Below are positions 37,601 through 44,774 of a DNA stretch of 64,000 bases, piece by piece. The DNA comes from Prado023 sp963700395. Its GTDB lineage: Bacteria; Actinomycetota; Actinomycetes; S36-B12; CAIYMF01. A model generated the notes under the pieces. The model was not told the DNA's origin, did no database searches, and was given only the letters and a program-made list of their open reading frames with translations. Location: assembly GCA_963700395.1 (NCBI GenBank), contig CAVOXI010000001.1:930001-994000 (forward strand), written 5' to 3'. Within the stretch, counting starts at the first letter, position 1. Each line of letters opens with the position of its first letter. The translations under genes and the position numbers were made by a program.

Positions 37601-38615
37601 GGGCGCTGCGGATCTGCTCCCGGCCCAGTCCGGGGGCACCTGCGGGGAACAGGATGTCGAGCTCGGGGACGTGCACCGAGCCGATGCCCATGTCGGCGGC
37701 TGGGTCCAGCCGGCAGGAGTCCGCCAGGTCACGGGTCGCCGCCAGCAGCCGCTGCGCCCCCGACCGACCCACGGAGGCGGCGGTGGCCACCTCGTGGGCC
37801 ACCACGTGCATCTCGTGAGCATCCTTCAGGTAGCCCTGTGCGTTGGCGCGGTCCAGGTGCCGGGGGTTCAGGGGGACCAGCCTGCGGATCGCATCCAGGA
37901 CATCGGCGACCGGGGCCTGCTCCGGAGTCAGGTGGCGGACCGCGTTGGTGAGCACGGCCGGGGCCCCCACCCTGCCGGCGAAGGCCAGCATCCGGGCGGC
38001 GAACGCGCTGGACAGGGTGGGTCGGTCCCCGCGCGCCCCGCTGCGATGGGACACCACCTCGATGGACACCTCCGCTCCCAGCACCTGGCGCCACCCTGCG
38101 AGCAGGTGCTCGGCCTCGTCAGGCCGGCGGCGGGCCAGCGCCCGACCCACGTCGGAGTCCGGCCCGAGCAGCGCCACCAGCCCCTGCGCATGCTCGCCGA
38201 GCATCGGCAGCGTCACCAGCGGACGACCACGCTCCCCGGACAGGTGCGCTGCGGAGACCACCCGGCACAACGAGGCCCAGCCCACGCCACCGCGGGCGAG
38301 CAGCACGACCCGCGGATGCCCCGGGTCCACCGCCACCCCTCCCCTGGCCGGCGTGGGGACACGGTGCGGTCGGGCCGCTGGGCCGGAGGGCGACACCTGC
38401 GGGTCGACCGCGAGGTCCACGCCGAGGATCGGGCTGATGCCCGCCTCCCGACAGGCCAGCGCGAAGGCCACCGCCCCATAGGCACCGTCACGATCGGTCA
38501 GCGCGAGGGCATCCTGGCCCATCGCCGCAGCCCGCTCCACGAGCGCCTCCGGCCGGGAGGTCCCGTACCGCAGCGAGTAACCCGAGGCCACGTGCAGGTG
38601 GACGAATTCCGACAC
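34683..38615 (-). CDS. dnaE2: Error-prone DNA polymerase III alpha subunit DnaE2
   Basis: C-family polymerase used for damage-induced mutagenesis. 1310 residues, longer than the usual 1050-1150 because of linkers near residue 970-1060. The PHP domain comes first (FVHLHVASGYSLRYGTSRPE). The palm catalytic motif PDIDIDVESARR is near residue 450. FVIESPGQRE-like IESPGQRELI, FRPGPVKSDMVTPFL and GFCKAHAAAFALPTYQ are polymerase signatures. The C-terminal OB fold and the tail VLVHASGFKQSPYADIKPAGE are characteristic of actinobacterial DnaE2. GTG 38615 lacks a good Shine-Dalgarno and follows the HEPN gene by 9 bp. Confidence 0.94.
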   Translation of the reverse strand: MSEFVHLHVASGYSLRYGTSRPEALVERAAAMGQDALALTDRDGAYGAVAFALACREAGISPILGVDLAVDPQVSPSGPAARPHRVPTPARGGVAVDPGHPRVVLLARGGVGWASLCRVVSAAHLSGERGRPLVTLPMLGEHAQGLVALLGPDSDVGRALARRRPDEAEHLLAGWRQVLGAEVSIEVVSHRSGARGDRPTLSSAFAARMLAFAGRVGAPAVLTNAVRHLTPEQAPVADVLDAIRRLVPLNPRHLDRANAQGYLKDAHEMHVVAHEVATAASVGRSGAQRLLAATRDLADSCRLDPAADMGIGSVHVPELDILFPAGAPGLGREQIRSAPASAQAAMADRVLLHRCRAEVDRRYTTLRTHRAATERLDAELATIATLGYGGYFLTVAEVVDLIKEMGVRVAARGSGAGSLVNHVLGISGVNPLEHGLIMERFLSPLRQALPDIDIDVESARRTEIYTRILERFGGQRCVAVSMMDTYRVRHAVRDVGAALGLPPGEIDAFAKAFPHIRARDARAALEDLPELRSSGMGRLAAQGRLDGFLDLVEALDGLPRHVALHPCGVLLSDGSLLDRTPVEASWMGFPMSQFDKDAVEEMGFLKLDVLGIRMQSAMAHALDEVVRIGGEPIVLDAVALDDPDTFAMIRTTHTLGCFQIESPGQRELIGKFAPETFADIIVDISLFRPGPVKSDMVTPFLRARQGWADADLIHPDLEPVIAETHGVVVFHEQVIGIIAVMTGCSLAQADEVRRTMGSPEGQAQVRAWFYPLALERGYRLEVVERVWDVLRAFASFGFCKAHAAAFALPTYQSAWLKAHHPAEFLAGVLTHDPGMYPKRLILDDARNLGISILGLDVNRSDVVYRVEACPTPAARPTLPGLPDGSAHGIRLPLTEVKGISSAEVERIVAGQPYASLSDFWQRAAVATPVVENLVLAGGFDSIYGIDLSAGARLRGQITRRDLLLEVADCERLARSARAGSGRGRRAPRRTDTRADPRAERAAHAWGAGRAVGSEGPPGPTDPAVAAAAQSQAPAAVRPSEVQLSLELALGGHGHSSGLPEMSTGEGVRAELDVLGMDVSHHVLDFYRPMLADLAVVPARDLLAQRSQSQVWVAGVKVATQTPPIRSGRRVVFLTLDDSTGPVDATFFEDAQDPYASTVFAGWLLMVRGVTRRTGPRGISVRATGCWDLGVVHEIWQAGGRDAVAEYVASFPTVDTRARKAVEVVDVPVEEVAADTGRGAGRSPVGIGRTAAGGMGQRRRVLVHASGFKQSPYADIKPAGEDPAVVPPKAPAARTRAPGKLWHASPGSSGW

Positions 38616-38624
38616 CGCGCACGC

Positions 38625-39041
38625 CTAGAACTCGTTGGGCAGGATCGACTGCTGGTCGACCCCGATCACCGCGGCGACCTGCACCAGGAAGGACTCGGCG
38701 TCGCGCACCAGGTCATCGGCCTCCCGCTGGCTGACCACAGGGAGCCCGGCGTCGGCCGCAGCACGCTTCGTGGCGTTGGCCGCGAAGAAGACGGCCCACT
38801 CCTGCATCTGCGGGGCGACCACGGGCAGCAGCGTCCAGACACTGCGGATGCGCCCCTGGCGCACCGGATGCGCCCGGGCTGCCAGGACGGCGGCCGCCGC
38901 GCGCAGCGCCGCCAGGTGGGCGGTGGCGTACCGGCGGGCCGGATCCGGGGTCGCGTAGGCCTCGAGCAGGCCCCGGGCTGCACTGCCCAGCAGCTCGCGG
39001 GCCTGGTAGGGCACAGGGGGGCTCATGGGAACGGCGCTCAT
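38625..39041 (-). CDS. HEPN-domain protein, SAV_6107-like
   Basis: 138 residues, helical, with YQARELLGSAARGLLEAYATPDPARRYATAHLAALRAAAAVLA at the start; the R-x-x-x-A-H-x-A-A-L-R pattern matches the SAV_6107-type HEPN family found next to actinobacterial dnaE2. A GGAGGAG site precedes ATG 39041. Its role is unknown. HEPN folds include RNases and nucleic-acid-associated helper proteins, and here it may replace ImuA-type adaptor functions. Confidence 0.72.
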   Translation of the reverse strand: MSAVPMSPPVPYQARELLGSAARGLLEAYATPDPARRYATAHLAALRAAAAVLAARAHPVRQGRIRSVWTLLPVVAPQMQEWAVFFAANATKRAAADAGLPVVSQREADDLVRDAESFLVQVAAVIGVDQQSILPNEF

Positions 39042-39088
39042 CTCACTCCTCCTCGTCGAATCAGCTCTCGTGCACCACGGATGTGGTG

Positions 39089-39394
39089 TCAGTCCATCGC
39101 CCGGGCCAGGACCCAGCGGTCGGCCACCATGTCCCGACGCAGGTCGTACACACCGGATGCGTCCGAGCGGCCCGCCTGCGCCTCGACGCGCCACACCTCG
39201 TGCTCGTGCGCGGGGAGGGCGCCCTCGAGCGCACGACGCGACCCGCCCCACCACGCACTCGACTCGATCCAGTGGGCGATCACGGCGCGCACCACGTACA
39301 GCCGCCCGCGCCACAGGAACTGGTCGGGCTGGTCCTCGAGGGGGCGCTCCCCTGCTCGGCGGACATCGATCGGATCGGCATACGTGCGGCTCAT
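39089..39394 (-). CDS. DUF6504 family protein
   Basis: 101 residues starting MSRTYADPIDVRRAGERPLE with AGGAGG before ATG 39394. The core WRGRLYVVRAVIAHWIESSAWW and EVWRVEAQAG ... GVYDLRRDMVADRWVLARAMD fits the DUF6504 family that accompanies Y-family/DnaE2 loci in actinobacteria. Function unknown. First gene of the four-gene damage operon, about 150 bases downstream of a LexA box. Confidence 0.7.
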   Translation of the reverse strand: MSRTYADPIDVRRAGERPLEDQPDQFLWRGRLYVVRAVIAHWIESSAWWGGSRRALEGALPAHEHEVWRVEAQAGRSDASGVYDLRRDMVADRWVLARAMD

Positions 39395-39542
39395 TGCGTC
39401 CTCCTGGCAGTGATGTGATCGCGTGCCGGGGAAGACGGCTGTGCGGGGGGATCGGCCTGCACTCCTGCGCTTCCCTCGCCGAGGCACAGGCCGATCCCCG
39501 GGTGCTGACGGTCCGGGGTCGGCGGTTCCACCAGCACCACGT

Positions 39543-39596
39543 TCGAACGGGTGTTCGAACTGGCTTCACCGTACGCCCCCGGTCTGACACCGTCAA
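39543..39596 (-). promoter_or_regulatory. LexA-controlled promoter of the DUF6504-HEPN-dnaE2-dinB operon
   Basis: Minus strand: -35 TTGACG (39596-39591), exactly 17 bases, -10 TACGGT (39573-39568), then an exact actinobacterial SOS box TCGAAC-N4-GTTCGA at 39558-39543 covering the expected start site. LexA binding there would block transcription. Confidence 0.88.
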
Positions 39597-39701
39597 CCCC
39601 CGGTGCCCGGGGACACTGGAGGGCCATGACCCGGCACGCCGCACAGGGTCCAGCTGCCCCTCTCGATGACATCCAGGGCCTGCGCTGTGACGACGTCGGG
39701 G

Positions 39702-39746
39702 TTGACGCGGCGATCCGCCTGTGGAAGCATTCGAACATCAGTTCGA
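39702..39746 (+). promoter_or_regulatory. LexA-controlled promoter of the DUF222-HNH gene
   Basis: Plus strand: -35 TTGACG (39702-39707), 17 bases, weak -10 AAGCAT (39725-39730), and an exact SOS box TCGAAC-ATCA-GTTCGA at 39731-39746. Its geometry is the same as that of the divergent promoter 130 bp away. The rest of 39395-39972 contains no convincing gene. Confidence 0.8.
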
Positions 39747-39972
39747 TGCATGCCGTCATGCAGCGCCGAACATCTCGGCGATTCGATGGTGCGGCACAGG
39801 TGTCCCGGGCGTTGGATCCGGGCGCCGCAGGGTGCGGGCAGCCCTGCGGCACTTGATGAGGTGGGGACGGCGAAGTCCGTGTGACGCAGTCCTGATGATG
39901 TGAGGCCCGATCCGATCTCGTTGTCGCGCAATGCATCTGTGATGCTCCGCGACTCCATGGGGAAGGCCGTCC

Positions 39973-41433
39973 ATGTCGGTTCTGTGTGAGCTTGAGGCAA
40001 TCGAACTCCAGGTCGAGTACCTGACGGGAGGCGCCCGGACCGACCCGGGGAGCCCGCACGACCCGGGAGCCGTGCCGAGAATGCGCGAAGCCAGCCTCCC
40101 CCGGGCGACCTCGGGGACGCGCTGCTACGCCTCGGTCGGGTGGTGGAGCGGCTGGGGGCGTTGCGGGCACTCTGGGCCGAGCAGTTCGAGGGCGCGTCCG
40201 AGTGGGCGGCTGATGGTGCCCGGTCCGGATCGGCGTGGATAGCCGCGCGGGCGAGCGAGCATCCGTCGTCAGCACGCACACGGATGCATTCCGGGCGCGA
40301 CCTGCGCGCGTTGCCTCTGATGGCCGATGCCGCCCTGCGGGGTGAGGTCCGACTGGGCCACGTCCGTCTCCTGGTGGGGGCCGCCCGCGGTAAGCCACAC
40401 CGGTGGGCCGCCCTGGCCGCGGTCGAGGCACTGGCCACCAGGACGGCCGCGGAGGTCAGCGAGCCAAGATTCGCCCGGTTCGTGGAACGCTGGGCAGCCC
40501 TGGCCGACGCCCAGCACGACGCATCATTGCGCGCCCAGGGGATCGACGTCCCGGTCACCGACCATCGCGCCTCCGAGCACGCCGAACGCCGCGAGCTCTT
40601 CCTGTCCCGCTACGGTGCTGACGGGATGTGGGCGCTGTCCGGGACCCTGGACACTGAGACCGGGCTGGCTCTGTCGATGGCCCTGGAGTCACGTGTGTGA
40701 AGCGATCCGCGCGGAGGATCGCGAACGGGACCTCGCCCAGTTGCGTCACGACGCGCTTGCGGTCCTGCTCAACGGCCAGCTCTCCGCCGGGCTCCCCGTG
40801 CACAAGGGGGTCCGCCCCCACATCATGGTCATCACCCGCGACGATGAGACCCTGCCCTTCATCCACGGTCCCGATCAGCAGGACCTCGCCGCCCCCTCGC
40901 AGGCCGAACTCCTGGACCGCACCGACGGGACCGTGGGCGGGCTATGGCTCACCGGGCTCGCACGCCAACGCCTGTCCTGCGACGCCGTGACACAGCCGCT
41001 CGTCATCGACGCCGACGGGGTCCCACTGCGGCTCGGTCGATCCGCGCGGGTCGTGCCACCGGCGCTGCGCAGGGTCATCGACCTGCGCGACCGGCACTGC
41101 GCGTTCGCCGGGTGCTCAGCGCCAGCGATGTGGTGCCAGGCGCACCACATGGTCCACTGGGAGGACGGAGGGCCGACCGACGAACGCAACCTCGTGCTGG
41201 TGTGCCAGTTCCATCACAACGCCGTCCACGAACGCGGATTCGGGCTGCGATGGTCACCGGACGGCCACCAGATCGAGACCGTGCGACCCGACAGATCCGT
41301 GATCGTGATCGCCGAGGGCCAGAACGCAGCTGGTACCCCAGTGAGCACCCTTGCAGCCGGCCATCTCAATGGCCTGCCACCATCCTCTGCTGCGGGGATA
41401 CTGGAGCCATGCCCGAGACCCCCGCCGTCGTGA
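39973..41433 (+). CDS. DUF222 / HNH endonuclease (13E12-type), frameshifted
   Basis: About 486 residues when reconstructed. The DUF222 domain spans roughly residues 30-330, and the C-terminal HNH nuclease has CAFAGCSAP, CQAHHMVHWEDGG, N and CQFHHNAVHERG, so metal and catalytic residues are present. The best start is ATG 39973 (MSVLCELEAIELQ) with GGGGAAGG. A base seems missing in the C-run at about 40098-40102, and an extra T at 40698 interrupts the frame (GTG-T-GAA). The main body is open from 40140. In M. tuberculosis, 13E12-family genes carry LexA boxes, and the one here at 39731 agrees. The 3' end overlaps the next gene by 25 bp. Confidence 0.8.
41397..41402 (+). promoter_or_regulatory. 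-10 element, leaderless start of crtA-like gene
   Basis: GATACT ends six bases before the ATG at 41409, the spacing expected for a leaderless transcript. Confidence 0.45.
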
Positions 41434-42122
41434 GCCTGCACATCTGGGGGGTCCCTGCCCGCAACGTGCCCATGGCGGTCACGAACATGGCCCGCCACCG
41501 ACGGCCTGCGCGCGCCCTTCCAGGGGTCCGGTTCGCCAAGCTGCTGGGCACGGGGAACGGGCGCACCTTCACCCCGCTGGACGCCGACGCACGGCACTGG
41601 GGGGTGCTGCTGTGCTGGGACGACGAGCACGGACCGGAGCAGTTCGCCGACTCCCGCGTCGCCCGGGACTGGGACCGGATCGCCGAGGAGTCGGCCACAT
41701 GGGTCATGCGCCCGCTGAGCAGCCGAGGGCTCTGGGCCAAGCAGCAGCCGTTCGGCGACCCGGTGCCGGCCCGATGGGACGGCCCCATCGCGGCGGTCAC
41801 CCGGGGACGGATCCGGCCCCGGATGTGGCGCACCTTCTGGAGCTCGGTGCCCCCCGTGGCCCTCGACGTCAAGCAGGGCGGCGGACTCACCTTCGCGATG
41901 GGGATCGGCGAGGCCCCGGTCGGGCTGCAGGGCACCTTCTCGACCTGGTCCGACGGCGCCGCGCTCTCGGCCTTCGCCTACCGCCGCCCTGCCCACCAGC
42001 AGGTGATCGCCCAGACCGCGCAGCTCGACTGGTACTCCGAGGAGCTGTTCGCGCGGTTCGCCCTGCTCTCCGCCGAGGGCACCGTCGCCGGCCGGCCCGT
42101 CCCGGCACCCGGTGCCGCGTAG
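41409..42122 (+). CDS. CrtA-like carotenoid (spheroidene) monooxygenase family protein
   Basis: 237 residues. Start SLHIWGVPARNVPMAVTNMA, then GVRFAKLLGTGNGRTFTPLDAD, WDGPIAAVTRGRIRP, the block FWSSVPPVALDVKQGGGLTFAMGIGEAPVGLQGTFSTW and the end YSEELFARFALLSAEGT are characteristic of the spheroidene monooxygenase (CrtA) family, which introduces keto groups at C2 of acyclic carotenoid ends. The neighbouring cruF-, cruG- and crtD-like genes support a carotenoid role. The actual substrate in actinobacteria is not established. Confidence 0.75.
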   Translation: MPETPAVVSLHIWGVPARNVPMAVTNMARHRRPARALPGVRFAKLLGTGNGRTFTPLDADARHWGVLLCWDDEHGPEQFADSRVARDWDRIAEESATWVMRPLSSRGLWAKQQPFGDPVPARWDGPIAAVTRGRIRPRMWRTFWSSVPPVALDVKQGGGLTFAMGIGEAPVGLQGTFSTWSDGAALSAFAYRRPAHQQVIAQTAQLDWYSEELFARFALLSAEGTVAGRPVPAPGAA

Positions 42123-42223
42123 ACCGACGCCGCAGCCCGGCGGCTCCCCTCGGGGTGTGGATGGCTGGTTGCCCTGATCGGCAACCTGGCAGATCCTCGC
42201 GCCATGGACGAAGGGGGAGCATC

Positions 42224-42766
42224 ATGGCTGTCATGGCCGCCGACACCGCATTCACCCGCGCCGACCTGGACGCGCTGCCAGAGGACGGTCGCCGCCACGA
42301 GCTCCTCGACGGCGCGTTCCTGGTGACCCCGTCGCCGGGCTTCGCCCACCAGGACGTCCAGATGCGCCTGATCGACCTCCTGCGACCGGCCCTGCCCTCA
42401 GGACTGGTCATGCTGGCCGGGCCCTTCGATGTCGTCCTCTCGGAGCGCACCGTCGTGGTTCCCGATCTCCTCGTGGCACCCAGGTCGCAGTTCACCGCGC
42501 GGGACCTGCCCGGCGCCCCGCTGCTGGCCGTCGAGATCCGCTCCCCCTCGACCGCCCTGATCGACCGCACCACCAAGCGCCACCTCTACGAGCAGGCGGG
42601 CGTGCCCTGCTACTGGCTGGTGGATCCGATCGCGCCGTCGATCACGGTCCTGGAGCTCATCGACGGACAGTACTCCGAGCGGGCCCACCTGGTCGCTGAC
42701 GCCACTGTCACCTTGAGCGCCCCGTTCCCGGTGGAGCTCAGCGCGCTGGCACTGCGCCCAGCCTAG
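42224..42766 (+). CDS. Uma2 family (DUF820) putative restriction-fold endonuclease
   Basis: 180 residues. The pattern DLDALPEDGRRHELLDGAFLVTPSPGFAHQDV at the start and VPDLLVAPRSQF ... LLAVEIRSPSTALIDRTTKRHLYEQAGVPCYWLVDP is typical Uma2, including the PD-(D/E)xK-like E-I-R-S-P and D-x(9)-K spacing. AAGGGGGAG precedes the ATG. The function of Uma2 proteins is unresolved. Its stop codon TAG forms part of the -10 of the next gene. Confidence 0.88.
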   Translation: MAVMAADTAFTRADLDALPEDGRRHELLDGAFLVTPSPGFAHQDVQMRLIDLLRPALPSGLVMLAGPFDVVLSERTVVVPDLLVAPRSQFTARDLPGAPLLAVEIRSPSTALIDRTTKRHLYEQAGVPCYWLVDPIAPSITVLELIDGQYSERAHLVADATVTLSAPFPVELSALALRPA

Positions 42767-42769
42767 GAT
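42764..42769 (+). promoter_or_regulatory. -10 element, leaderless start of cruF-like gene
   Basis: TAGGAT, seven bases before GTG 42777. It includes the stop codon of the Uma2 gene. Confidence 0.55.
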
Positions 42770-42776
42770 CGAGGGC

Positions 42777-43571
42777 GTGCCCGCCACCGCCTCGCCGACC
42801 CTGCGCGCACTGCCGTGGGTCCTCGGGGCGGTCGGAGTCCTCTCGCAGATCGTGTGGGTTCTGGTCCCTGAGGACCTGCGCGACGCGACCACCATCACCT
42901 CGGTGCTGCTGCTGGCCGCTGCTGGGGCGTGCCACGCAGCCGTGCACCGCGGCATCGGCTGGGCAGCGGCCCTCTACGGCACGACGGTGGCGATCGGCCT
43001 GGCGGTCGAGGCCGTCGGCACGGCGACCGGATACCCGTTCGGGGCCTACCGGTACGGCGACCGCCTGGGACCGATGCTGCTCGATGTCCCGCTGCTGATC
43101 CCCCTGGCCTGGTGCATGGCCGCCTACCCGATGCTGCTGCTCGCCCGGCGGCTGGCCACGCGACGCTGGCAGGTGGTCCTGATCGGGGCCTGGACCATCA
43201 CCGCGTGGGACCTGTTCCTCGACCCGCAGATGGTCGGCGAGGGGCACTGGGCCTTCACCGACCCGACCCCTGCCCTGCCCGGCTCCCCGGGGATCCCACT
43301 GAGCAACTACGCCGGCTGGTTCGCCACCGGACTGCTCATCTTCTGGCTGCTGGACCACCTGCCGCGGACCACGGCGGACGACCGGATGCCGCACCTGCTC
43401 ATGCTCTGGATCTACGCCTCGAACGTGATGGCTGCGGCCGTGTTCTTCGGCCGTCCCGCGGTCGCCCTCTGGGGCGGGCTCGCGATGGGCCTCACGGTGA
43501 TCCCGTGGGCCCGCCTGGTGGTTCCCGAGCTGCGGCGCGATCCCCAGCACAACCTGGTCGGCGCGCGGTGA
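42777..43571 (+). CDS. cruF: CruF-like carotenoid 1',2'-hydratase (DUF422 membrane protein)
   Basis: 264 residues, seven or eight predicted membrane segments. The family core E-A-V-G-x-x-T-G-x-P-F-G-x-Y-x-Y (EAVGTATGYPFGAYRYGD) and AWDLFLDPQMVGEGHW ... IPLSNYAGWF are those of the PF04240 carotenoid-biosynthesis proteins, which include CruF, the hydratase that adds water to the psi-end of lycopene or gamma-carotene. It is translationally coupled to the following glycosyltransferase (GTGA overlap), as in other CruF-CruG pairs. Confidence 0.8.
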   Translation: MPATASPTLRALPWVLGAVGVLSQIVWVLVPEDLRDATTITSVLLLAAAGACHAAVHRGIGWAAALYGTTVAIGLAVEAVGTATGYPFGAYRYGDRLGPMLLDVPLLIPLAWCMAAYPMLLLARRLATRRWQVVLIGAWTITAWDLFLDPQMVGEGHWAFTDPTPALPGSPGIPLSNYAGWFATGLLIFWLLDHLPRTTADDRMPHLLMLWIYASNVMAAAVFFGRPAVALWGGLAMGLTVIPWARLVVPELRRDPQHNLVGAR

Positions 43572-44761
43572 GACCAGCGCGCGCCGCGGTCCTGGCCGCG
43601 ACCGCCCTCGCGACCGGGCTGACCGCGCACACCGCGTGGAACACGCGGCACCTGCGGTCCGCTCCGATCCCCGCAGCCGGCGACCCGATCGAGCACTCGC
43701 GCGTGACCGTCCTGCTGCCCGCGCGCGACGAGGCCCATCGGATCGAGCCGTGCCTCGGGGGCCTGCTGGCCCAGGACCATCCGAGCATGCGCGTCATCGT
43801 CCTCGATGACGGCTCCACGGACGGGACAGGTGACCTCGTCCGGGCCCGGATCCGCGACGACCCGCGGTTCGAGGTGCTCGACGGCGGCTCCGAGCACCCC
43901 CCGGCGGGATGGTTGGGCAAGCCATGGGCCTGCGCGCGGCTGGCCGAGGCAGCGCTCGCCGCGGCAGCAGCCCGCGGCGCCCGCGAGGGCCCCGACCTGC
44001 TGCTGTTCGTGGACGCGGACGTCGTCCTGGCTCAGGACGCGGTGCGCCGGGTGGCCGCCCTCATGCGTGACTCCGGCCTCGACCTGGCCAGCCCCTACCC
44101 GCGCCAGATCGCCCTGACGGTGGCCGAACGACTCGTCCAGCCCCTGCTGCAGTGGTCCTGGCTGACCACGCTCCCGCTGGGCCTGGCCGAGGACTCACCG
44201 CGACCGTCCCTCACCGCCGCCAACGGCCAGGTGCTGGCGATCACGCCAGCCGCCTACGAGCGGTCCGGCGGCCACGGCGCGGTCCGTCACGAGGTGCTGG
44301 AGGACATCGCCCTGGCGCGTGCGGTCAAGGCCTCCGGGGGGCGGGCCAACGTCACGAACGGCACCGACCTGGCCACCTGCCGGATGTACACCAGCGGCGA
44401 GGAGCTCGTCGACGGGTACACGAAGTCGCTCTGGGCGGCGTTCGGCTCCCCGCTGGGGGCCGTCGGTGCCACTGGCCTGTTGACCTTCGCCTACGTGCTC
44501 CCGCCCGCCGCGATGCTGCTCGCCCCGTCGCCCGGAACCCGGGCCCTCGGTGCCGCCGGGTACGCAGCCGGGGTGGCGGGGCGGGTCCTCGTCGCCCGGA
44601 GCACCGGCGGCCGGGTCACCGACGCGTGGTCGCACCCCCTGTCGATCCTCGCCCTCGGCGGCCTGACGGGCCTGTCGTGGTGGCGCCATCAGCGCGGCCA
44701 GCTCGCATGGAAGGGCCGCCAGGTCCACATCCGCGACGTCCCGGACGAGCACATCCCCTGA
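43568..44761 (+). CDS. GT2 glycosyltransferase, CruG-like
   Basis: 397 residues. GTG 43568 overlaps the cruF stop. A GT2 domain begins after one N-terminal helix: VTVLLPARDEAHRIEPCLGGLLAQD, the IVLDDGSTDGT motif, the LFVDADVVLA DxD, and HEVLEDIALARAVKASGG carrying the ED acceptor motif. Three or four hydrophobic segments close the protein. Coupling to CruF suggests it glycosylates the 1'- or 2'-hydroxyl of the carotenoid, as CruG does in cyanobacteria. The sugar donor is unknown. Confidence 0.8.
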   Translation: MRPARAAVLAATALATGLTAHTAWNTRHLRSAPIPAAGDPIEHSRVTVLLPARDEAHRIEPCLGGLLAQDHPSMRVIVLDDGSTDGTGDLVRARIRDDPRFEVLDGGSEHPPAGWLGKPWACARLAEAALAAAAARGAREGPDLLLFVDADVVLAQDAVRRVAALMRDSGLDLASPYPRQIALTVAERLVQPLLQWSWLTTLPLGLAEDSPRPSLTAANGQVLAITPAAYERSGGHGAVRHEVLEDIALARAVKASGGRANVTNGTDLATCRMYTSGEELVDGYTKSLWAAFGSPLGAVGATGLLTFAYVLPPAAMLLAPSPGTRALGAAGYAAGVAGRVLVARSTGGRVTDAWSHPLSILALGGLTGLSWWRHQRGQLAWKGRQVHIRDVPDEHIP

Positions 44762-44774
44762 CCCGGCGCCCGCG

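Noticed and set aside
39551..39856. Small plus-strand ORF over the SOS promoters
   Set aside because: It covers both LexA promoters, has no ribosome site and no recognisable domain.
39593..40558. Minus-strand 321-codon frame opposite the HNH gene
   Set aside because: Arg/Ser/Pro-rich shadow frame. DUF222 motifs on the plus strand are clear.
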